This document shows, in pieces, positions 24,640 through 35,300 of a DNA stretch of 64,000 nucleotides. Every line of letters begins with the position of its first letter. Within the stretch, counting starts at the first letter, position 1. Source of the stretch: Panorpa germanica (Eukaryota > Arthropoda > Insecta > Mecoptera > Panorpidae). The stretch lies in NCBI GenBank assembly GCA_963678705.1, contig OY783215.1:15357740-15421739 (forward strand). The letters are read 5' to 3'. The position numbers and the translations under genes are program-made. The notes beneath the pieces were generated by a model, which was not told the origin of the DNA, ran no database searches, and saw only the letters and a program-made list of their open reading frames with translations.

Positions 24640-25759
24640 TCTTCCACGCATTATTCAATAAAATCAATGCGTTTTACGCGATGAGGGCGGACCTGTATAT
24701 ATAAGTAAAGTATCTATAAAGTAAAGCTAGTAATCGCTTAAAATTTAACACAGTTGACATGAACGCTCCTTTAGTTATTTATTAGTTTTAATTTATTTTA
24801 AAATATACTTTACAGAGGTGTTAAGAATTCAAAGTGACATGAGAAATTTAAATTTTACATAATTTTAAGCAAACACACTCAACAACTTCAAAGCTGATTA
24901 CAGCTCACTCATCTGAATAGACCCCCGTCATCCCCCTTCCCCTCTCTGCCCGCCCTATTCCTTCAGTACCCTTCGATCTACGTTCGTCAACTTAATCACG
25001 ATTCGTACATAAAGTCTACCTACAAGTATCTATGAATGTGTTTGTATAAAATTGCTTTTGTCTGATCCATCGAATGAGATCAAACTAACAAAGATTTTAA
25101 TTAAAATTAATTAAACACACACATATATAAACAAAAGATTTCATCCCTGTCTTTGTTTTCATCCTCTCTTCATCTTCATCTTCATTTGCAGCGCAAGGTT
25201 GTTGTGTTTGTTTCCGTACAATGAATCGTAATACTCAAAACTCTAAGAAGAGACGACAAAATAACAAAACGACAAAATGACAAAACGACGAAACTGTTAC
25301 CTTTCAAATTGAATAAAGAGAAAACACATTAGTTAGTTCGTGAATAGGATAAAAGATGGCAGCAGTTTTATAATTTGTTCATTGTTTGGCGAATAGTAAA
25401 TAGATGCATTATACGTATAAAGTTGTATAGTGGAACTATTAGAAATTGTTCTCAACAAATACAGACATTTCTGACAAATGCAAGCAACTTGGCTCTGTTC
25501 TGTTCTGAAGTAATAATAGAAGCCTACAATTCACTGAGTGGTGAATGGTAAACTGTCGTAACAGACATATTGTAAATTATATAGTAACTGAATTGGCTAA
25601 GTTATTGAAAACTAAACTCTTCTGTTAGTTTTCAAGAGCCCCGTTTCTGACTGACTATTGGTCATCCCTAGACTCGATTAGGGAGGGAAAAGGAGTGGGA
25701 GATAGAGTGACAGATTTCGCAGATAGAGATTTCACAGATTTAGAAAAAAACTTATTTTT
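24640..25759. other. Interval without recognised gene
   Basis: A C-rich patch at 24920-24960 and an ACAAAACG-type short repeat at 25255-25300. No exon I can support. Confidence 0.4.
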
Positions 25760-26243
25760 AAGACACCCTATTAGTCCTCATTGATTAGAGGTCGATTTTT
25801 CAATTGATGTTAATAAATGTGTATTGGCGTGTCTATTTTAATAAATATCTAAATATTGACGGAGATATAGCAATTAAAAAATTTGAATTGTAGTTTTAGC
25901 ACTAGAAATAGTCGGCCATATTTATATGACGTGAAATGCATTTTAACGTCAGTTATTTATTGAGTAGGTCTGTGCTGCGGTAATGTTCTGTAGCTGTTGG
26001 TAGTCAAATAATCATTTTTAGTTTTTATTTTATTTAACCCTGCTAAGGCAGACATAGTATTGAAGTTTCATTGTTCCTTGAAATATCTGTAAATATTATT
26101 TGATATTTTGATATATAAATACATATAGGTTATTACCTTACACAAGGATTGTGATGTCACATGCACTTGGAATGTGTACAACGTTGAATCCCTTTAATAA
26201 TTAAAGAGACAAAATGACTTTTTTAATTGTTAATACAATATAT
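25760..26243 (+). mobile_element. Family A MITE, copy A3, ending 28 bp before a host exon
   Basis: Colinear with A1 from its 5' end through TTTAATTGTTAATA, then stops. The intron sequence that follows leads straight into the CUB exon acceptor at 26271. The left terminal repeat is degraded. Confidence 0.75.
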
Positions 26244-26271
26244 ATTCTAATTTTCTATAACTTCATTCCAG

Positions 26272-26303
26272 GCTGACCTGACGTGCAGAAATACGAAACA
26301 TAC
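26272..26303 (+). other. CUB exon, left part (before the Gypsy insertion)
   Basis: Ten codons plus two bases follow a good acceptor (polypyrimidine stretch and CCAG). The reading frame A-D-L-T-C-R-N-T-K-H continues exactly in the sequence at 34223, with the target-site copy ATAC (26300-26303) counted once. Confidence 0.8.
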
Positions 26304-29300
26304 TGTTGTAAAATTGTGTCGTATTGTCGTTCTGGAGGAGATTACTCAGCTTACTAGTACATTCTGCAGGGATGCTAGCTTCTGGTAGTAGATTCTTCAG
26401 TTGACGACTTCCAACACCAATTACAGTAGTAATCGAATATCTTTCTTAAGATGATTAATAAGGATTCTTGTTCAGACGGTGTATTGTTGCAATTAGAGAA
26501 TACTTGAGCGGTCTAAAGTAACCTCGTTGCGACATGCGACGGTTGAACAATTAGTATCTTTTTATTACTATTAATACAAACACTTTTATTAAAATATATC
26601 ATTTATTCGTTGTAATATTATATCTGCTTACTTAATTACAATAGTATTTTATTAGATTAACGAAGATGACAGATATAAAACAAAATGTAATTCTATAGTG
26701 TTATAATTTAATTAATAGTTGAAATGTGCTCACTATTCAATACGTACGAAGTTGCGAATAGTAATGCTTGCTTTGAGACTCAGGAGAAGACTGGCTTTCA
26801 GCGTCTTGTGCAATTTAATATATAATAATTTATTTCACATCACAGAACGCCAATACTGAATTACCAGCATTAAATCAATATTAATCTCCACAAACCAGAG
26901 ACAATATTTATAAGCGCTAAACTTAAATAATTATTCTTTACAATCTTAATACTAATACAAAAACTGTTTACATAATATAATTCTATTACATAATTAACAT
27001 TTAATATCATTAAAAATAAAAGGTAAGTGCGACATATGCGTACTTACAACACTCCTCAACCAAAGAAAAGGAACGCATATAAAACAAAACATATGCGTTT
27101 CTGCTCTAAGGAAAAGAAAAAGGAAAAATTGTGATAGGGGAGATGTCGTACATATCACAACACCCCCTTTCAAAAAAAAAGGGACACGTATAAAAACAAA
27201 ATATACGAGTTACAATTCTAGAAAAAAACAAAAAGAGAAGCAAAGTGTCGACAACGATTCTGATCCCATCGTATAGAGTTAACACTGCTCCACAAAACAA
27301 TCATCCCTGACAAAATCCATTTCATTCGTCAAGTTTTTATTCATTGGTACAAAATCTCTTCAACCTATTATTATGAACTACCGTATGTTTTTTACCAATT
27401 AGTATTTCTGTATTAACAGGGGATATAATTTTAGTAACTTTATACGGTCCTACGTATAAGGGTAAAAGTTTTTTTGACTGTCCTTTAGTTGGTAACTGTT
27501 CATTTCTTAATAAAACTAGTTCGTTTACTTCAGGTGTGAAAAGAGAATTGACCCTTTTATCAAAATATAATTTTGTTTTTTCTTTGCTTTTAACCAAGTT
27601 ATTCATAGCAAGTTCCCTCGCTACTTGTAACCTGTGTTTGAGTTCTACTATAAAATTATTATAAGTATTTACCTCAATTGGTTCTTTATAAAAAATTGAA
27701 GGCAGATTTGCCTTATGTCCATAAATTAGTTCGAAAGGAGTAAAACCGGTCGCTGTATGCGGAGTTGTGTTATACACGAACATTGCATAGGGAATCCAAT
27801 TTATCCAATCATCCTGCTTTTTACAAAAATTCCTTAGATACTCGGCAAGGGTTCTATGAACTCTTTCTAAGGCACCGTTGGTTGCTGGTCTAAATGCTGT
27901 TGTTTTTAATTGTTTAATTTTTAACAATTTGCATATATCTTTAAAAATTTTTGACATGAAATTTGTTCCTTGGTCTGTTAAGATCATATTAGGAACTCCG
28001 TACCTACAAATAACGTTAGTTACTAATGCTTTCGCGACAGTATTTGCCTCCTGGTTTATAATAGGAATAGCTTCCGTAAATTTAGTAAGGTCATCCTGTA
28101 TTGTTAGTAAGTATTTGTATTTGTCGTTGTCGTCTTTCTTGGGAAGATATACTATGTCCAAAGCCAACCTTTCGAAACTATGTTTCGAAGTCGATGTAAT
28201 TGTTAATGGGCATTTATTTAATTTGCACACTTTATTCTTTTGACATGATACACATTGTCTAATAAAATTTTTAACTTTTCTAATCATACTTGGAAATTTA
28301 AAGTGTGATTTTAATCGTTTAATTGTTTTAGAAACTCCTAAGTGGCCTGCTGTGGGATTAACATGAAATTCCGAAATTACATTGTTTATTAACTCAGGGT
28401 CACTAATTTTAAGTATATTGTCATTATAAATGTGTACTATTATATTTGTTTTATCAAAGATATGTCTGATCATAGTTCGTAACTGGGCAAAATCTAATTT
28501 ACTTAGTTCAGACTCGAACCTGTTCATAGCTATGTTAGTAATTTTGTGTAAAGTACAAAAGTTTTTCAGATTCACTAATGCCAAAAATATTTCTTTATAA
28601 TTTGGTAGATTAAAATGAAATTCCTTAATTATTAAACAGATAATAAATCTAGTATCAATTTCAACATATGCAATTTCTGATACTTCTTTTTCTTGTATTA
28701 GAAATGCATTGATACTACTAAATTTATTGATTAATTCAGGAGAATTTCCAATTGAATTTTTAAAATCTTTTGATACAAAATCTACTAATGAAAATGACGT
28801 CGGTGCGTCATATAAACTTTTATCATGTTCAATTACTTTATTGTTTATGATAATTTTATTTTTAATTATTTCTAAATAATTTTCGTATGTGACATCCATT
28901 GTTTCAACCTGAAGTGAGTATACGCGACTTAGGGCATCTACGTGTGGAATCGAACTACCTGGTCTATATATTACTTCGTAATTATATTCCTCTAGTTTTA
29001 TCCGCCAACGCATAAGTCTAGAACTCGGGTCCTTAATACTCATTAACCAAGTCAAGGCTTGATGGTCTGTTACGATACTAAAAAACTTTCCATAGAGATA
29101 GGGTCTAAAATGAGCCACAGCCCATACTACTGCTAATAACTCACGTTCAGTAGTTGTGTAATTTTGTTGTGCCTTATTTAGAGTTCTTGAAGCATATGCT
29201 ATTGGGTGGCTTTCCTTAATAGTACCTTGTGAAAGGACTGCACCTATAGCATATTTACTTGCATCCGTGGTTACAACGAAATTTTTACTAAAGTCCGGGT

Positions 29301-32300
29301 ATTGCAAAACAGGTGATATGGTTAATTTATTTTTTAAAGTTTTAAATGATTCGTCGCATTGGTCTGACCATTCTAATACTTTAACATTACTGTTTGCTGC
29401 ATTATATAGTGGTTTGGCTATCTCTGCGTAATGCGGTATATGTCGGCGATAATAACCAGACATACCCAAAAATGTTTTAATTTGTTTAGGACTGTTTGGA
29501 ATGGGGAAATTCTTTATTGCTTCTACTTTAGAAGGATCTGGTAGAATACCTGTTTCATTAATAACGTGACCTAAATAAATCAAATCTTTATGTAGAAAGT
29601 TACATTTGGATGGTTGGAGCTTCAAATTATGTTCCCGTAATTTAGAAAAAACGTTTTTTAATCTTTGGTTGTGCTCAGAAATGTTTTTTCCAAAAATGAC
29701 TACATCGTCCAGATAGATTAAGCAATCTATTCCTTGCAAACCTGTGAGAACGTGAGACATAAGTCTCTGAAACATGGGGGGGGCTCCTTTAAGTCCGAAT
29801 GGCATTCTTACAAATTGATAGTGTTTAAAGTTCGCACTAAATGCTGTTTTCTCTTTATCTTCGGGAAGCATAGGGACCTGGTGAAAACCGCTTGCTAAGT
29901 CAAGGGTAGAGAAAAATTTTGCACCACTAAGTTGGTCCAGTATATCATGTATAAGAGGCAAAGGATAGGCGTCACTTGTTGTCTGCTCGTTAAGTTTACG
30001 GAAATCGACTACTACGCGGAATTGTTTATTACCTAACGCATCTGGTTTTTTTGGTACTACTAATAAAGGTGCGTTATAGGGTGAGTCGCTTTCTTCAATT
30101 ATGTTGTTGACCAACAGTTCCTGAATATGCTTTTCCACAATCTCTTTTTGCGCATGGGGCAATCGATACGGTTTAACGTTAACGGGTTTAGAAGAATTAA
30201 TCTTTATCTTATGACTTAATGCGCTCGTACAAGATAACTTGTCTCCCGGTAAAAAAAATATGTCATTAAAGCTGTCACAGATTTCTATTAATTCTGTTAC
30301 TAATTCTGAATTGACATGTGAAAGATTTAAATTGTTTAATAAAAGTTCCTTACGGTTGTTAGGACTTGATTTTGAAAAATGGTAAATACTAAATTGATCT
30401 ATCGGTATGATATTCGGTTTGAAATTACTAAGTATTATATTTTTTATTGAAGAATTTATTATTGAAATATAGAAAATATTTTTGACGGGCTTGATTAATG
30501 CATTAGCTAAAAAAACTTCAGGTAACAATTCCCTGGCTACACAAACTCCTACTGTAGAACCTGACATAGGAATTATTTTCCTCGTACGTGCTGGTAAAAC
30601 GATATTGTTTATATTTATAAGTGGGAGCTCAATTACTTTGCCACATTCTGAGAATTGTACTCTGTTCATTTTTAGATTAATTACTGCATTTAGTTTCCGT
30701 AAAATATCTAACCCTATAATTCCATCGTGTTTAATGGGGAAATTTTCTGACACAACCTGTAAAGTTTGTTTCGACTTATTACTATCTAAAATTATAGAAG
30801 TTTTCAGTGAACCTAAGGTATAAGGCGTGCCTTCAGAAATACCCTTCAATAGAATTTTAGATTTATTATTAATTCTGACATTGTTATTTAAAATATTTTG
30901 TTTAATCAAGGAGATTTGAGAACCAGTATCTAATAAAAATGATACGGTTTTAGCTTTGGCTGCGACCATCTTGAATTGGATAGTGTCAACTGTTTGCTTA
31001 GCCTTAACATTTTTATTTTTACTGTCAAAACTTAGAATATCATTATTATTTTGTAAATTACCCGTATTGATCTCATCAAAATCATAAAAAAAACATAATT
31101 CATTATTTGAATTGTGTTGTGTCTTGTTAGTAAAAGATACTTGAGAACCATCAGATATAAGATGTTTCGATCTTTCACAACAAGTAGAAGGTTCTGATAA
31201 AATTGTGGCCTCCCTACAAGTATTAACTTGAGCAATAGGGTTAACCGTATCTAGATTTTCCTTCTTAATAAAACAATACTTTTCTGTATGACCACTTTTC
31301 TTACAATGGTTACAGAACAAATTTTTAGTTTTTGTTTCGACCTTATTAGGAATTTGCTTGCTTGAAACTGGTTTACTACTAGAATTAGGAACGCTTGGAT
31401 ATGTTTTGACTTTAATATGCCTTCTTCTTTCTAAATTGCGCCACCGTCTCTCCAGAAACTCCGTAAATTCATTTAAGGTTGGTAATTCAGAATTATTTCT
31501 GTTTTCCCATTCCTTTGACGAATTAAAATCTAATTTGGTCTTTAAAATATGTATTAACATAAAATCTGAATGATTAGAATATATCCCCAATTCGGTTAAT
31601 GCTCTAATCGATTCATTAATTTCATCTAGTAGTTTTTTGATATTGATTTCGGACTCTAAACGTATAACATTGTAGTTTATTAAATTGTTTAAACAGGTTT
31701 CAATAAGTGCTACCTTGTTATCATAACGTTTACAAAGGATGTTCCAAACAATTTCGTAATTATCATTTGTTAAAGGATAATTCTTTATGAGTTTGAGTGG
31801 TTCTCCTGACAAATTTAACTTTAAATAATGCATTTTTTCAATGCTTGATAGTTTACTATTATTACGAATTAAATTTGTAAATAATTCCATAAAACTTTGC
31901 CAATTAATATATTCTCCATCAAAAACGGTTAGTTGCATTGGACTTAAGTTCAGATTTTTTATTGAATCTATACTTTTTGAGTCGTCTACAATATGTGTAT
32001 CATTCTCAAATGTTTGCTTATAATTCAACAAGTAAATAAGAGTGTCGTCATAAATACTTTCAACTTCCATAGACTTACTAACGATAGCCGAAGCTTCTTC
32101 ATTTTTTAGAGTTGGAAGCAATGCTTCTACGATACTACTATATTTAACCCAAGCTTTGTCTAAGTTTTTGATTTTTAATTCAACTATTGTTAAGGATGTT
32201 GATTGGACTTCTAGATTTTTTGAAAACTCATTAATTAGATTGATTGTATTCTCAACTAGTGTGAGTGAATGAACGTTCGGTGCCATAGTACTTAATTAAA

Positions 32301-35300
32301 GTTATATATAATATACAGACTAAAGATTATTTTGTACCAATAAACGACTCTCCGAAAAATAGGATTCTGACAAGGAAAAATTGTTAGCGAAAACAGTAAC
32401 TCACTGGAAATTTCCGATGGGGCTCAGACACCGCAGTTGTAACAGGAAGGTAGTCTCTCTGATTGAACAGACTGCTATCTAACTGCTTCAGCTCTTTACT
32501 TCTCCTTTTCAAAATTCTTTCTCGTTCATAAAGATGTTCTAAAAATATTAAACATGAATTAATATAATTGTAGAAACAATTATAGGAAATATTATAGTAG
32601 ATATTCAAAAGTATTGGATATAATACTAAAAATATTGAACAATGATGCTACAAAATTGTTATTTTATAACAAATATTCAAAAGTATTGAATATAATACTA
32701 AAAAATAATAGCTTCAATGAATTACAAGGATGCTACTAATAGATAGGTTATAGCAAATATTCAAAAGTATTGAATATAATACTAAAAAAATAATAGCTTC
32801 AATGAACTACAAGGATGCTACTAATAGATAGGTTATAGCAAATATTCAAAAGTATTGAATATAATACTAAAAAAATAATAGCTTCAATGAATTACAAGGA
32901 TGCTACTAATAGAAAAAAAAATACAATTATCAATTTATGATAATAATTGTATACAAGATAAAAAGATACTGTCTTATTATACTTAACAAAAAAAACTTTC
33001 GATTTTGATCTATGTACAGCTGTGTGCAGGGTTCTGGAAACGATTAACATCAGTTTAGATTATTCCATTTGTTCTAGAAGCATCCATCCATTCGCTGGGG
33101 GCAAAAGATTTCTTTTTTTTTCTGGTTCAGCGGGCTGTTGTTTTACATCCACCGGACTTGTAGAAAAATTATGTGAAATACAGATGAATTGACGTTCTAT
33201 CTCGTACTCTTCGGCAATCTTGGAAATAATCGATCGACGTAGTGGTATCCAGAATAATTGATCTGCATCCAGGTGTAGAATATATAGAAAAAAATTTTGG
33301 GCGTACCTCTTGGATATTTATGTGTAGGAATATCTCTTCGAGACCCCACCTGACACCAATGTTGTAAAATTGTGTCGTATTGTCGTTCTGGAGGAGATTA
33401 CTCAGCTTACTAGTACATTCTGCAGGGATGCTAGCTTCTGGTAGTAGATTCTTCAGTTGACGACTTCCAACACCAATTACAGTAGTAATCGAATATCTTT
33501 CTTAAGATGATTAATAAGGATTCTTGTTCAGACGGTGTATTGTTGCAATTAGAGAATACTTGAGCGGTCTAAAGTAACCTCGTTGCGACATGCGACGGTT
33601 GAACAATTAGTATCTTTTTATTACTATTAATACAAACACTTTTATTAAAATATATCATTTATTCGTTGTAATATTATATCTGCTTACTTAATTACAATAG
33701 TATTTTATTAGATTAACGAAGATGACAGATATAAAACAAAATGTAATTCTATAGTGTTATAATTTAATTAATAGTTGAAATGTGCTCACTATTCAATACG
33801 TACGAAGTTGCGAATAGTAATGCTTGCTTTGAGACTCAGGAGAAGACTGGCTTTCAGCGTCTTGTGCAATTTAATATATAATAATTTATTTCACATCACA
33901 GAACGCCAATACTGAATTACCAGCATTAAATCAATATTAATCTCCACAAACCAGAGACAATATTTATAAGCGCTAAACTTAAATAATTATTCTTTACAAT
34001 CTTAATACTAATACAAAAACTGTTTACATAATATAATTCTATTACATAATTAACATTTAATATCATTAAAAATAAAAGGTAAGTGCGACATATGCGTACT
34101 TACAACACTCCTCAACCAAAGAAAAGGAACGCATATAAAACAAAACATATGCGTTTCTGCTCTAAGGAAAAGAAAAAGGAAAAATTGTGATAGGGGAGAT
34201 GTCGTACATATCACAACAATACAGTGGGCGCCATTTTTACAAGAACAAATTTTGTAACTTTAAAGTATGTAACAGACGGATGGGGCACGGATACAAATGG
34301 TTTCAAACTGGTTATAACAGCTGTCAAAGATCCAAGTAAGTAATAAAGAAATCATATATATTACATGAAATATCCAAACACAGTACCTCTGCCTGTTGCT
34401 TCATTATTTACTCGTAAGATGACACAGGTAAATCTAAACTCTCGGATTTGGAGTACGTGCTTGTCATGGTAACACCCCATTTTTTAAATTTAAAATTACT
34501 CTGGTTTCCCTTCAGAGCGAATAAATCTTTCGCCTTTTACTAAAGATTTCCGTGGACGGGAGCACTCAAATGAGTCTAATGACTAATTTTTTGTGTGCCC
34601 GACATTAAGTTGTTGGGCCGATAATTATAAAATCTATAAGTTCTATTTAAATTATGGAAATTAAATTATTCAAGCAGTAAAGAATGGAGGAGAACTTTGA
34701 CTTTGAACCAGGGTATTATCACTTAGAGTAAAATTATTGGACATGGAATAAACCGCTTTAGGCGACCCCTGTTGGAATAATATCTTGTTGGTTTAATTTC
34801 CTGATTACGTCACTGGTATAAAGTATCACCCGTCGACCTTTCCACCCACACCGTGTACTATCAATAGCTCTCTGATTCTATAATCGCGTACCGTCCATTC
34901 ATCACCTGGTAATTTAATTCCAATATATATTCCGAGGATTTGCTACTAGAGTTGCTTAAAGCTTTGAATTATTCTAGTTCGTTTCCGTTTTGAATTATGG
35001 TCACTAAAACCCTTCTCAGATATAGACTGTCATCAAAAGGTAATCAAAATCATGTTCGTGCTGTTAGTTAATCTATTAGAGCCATTATCTATCCTTTAAT
35101 AGTGCGACATGTTACGTCATAAATATGGCCGACATCTGTAGCGATAAAACTATAATTCGAATTTTTAATTACTATATCTCCGTCAACATTTAGATATTTA
35201 ATAAAATAAAAACGCAAATATACATTTATTAACATCTATTTCAATCAACAATTAAAAAATCAACCCCTAAAAAATTAGTTCATAATCCCATTGTTATTAT

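Larger units (their letters stand above)
26304..34218 (-). mobile_element. Ty3/Gypsy LTR retrotransposon, whole-looking and very young
   Basis: A 7915-bp element on the minus strand. LTRs at 26304-27162 and 33360-34218 are both 859 bp, begin TGTTGT and end ACAACA, and look identical throughout. Target-site duplication ATAC flanks both sides (26300-26303 and 34219-34222). The primer site starts one base inside the 5' LTR (33349-33358, TGGTGTCAGG) and fits the 3' end of tRNA-Leu. The polypurine tract GAAAGGGGG lies next to the 3' LTR (27163-27171). One uninterrupted Gag-Pol frame lies between. LTR identity implies insertion so recent that it may still be polymorphic in the population. tRNA-Leu priming and a single fused frame recall the mdg3/micropia side of the Gypsy family, but that placement is an inference. 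Confidence 0.95.
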
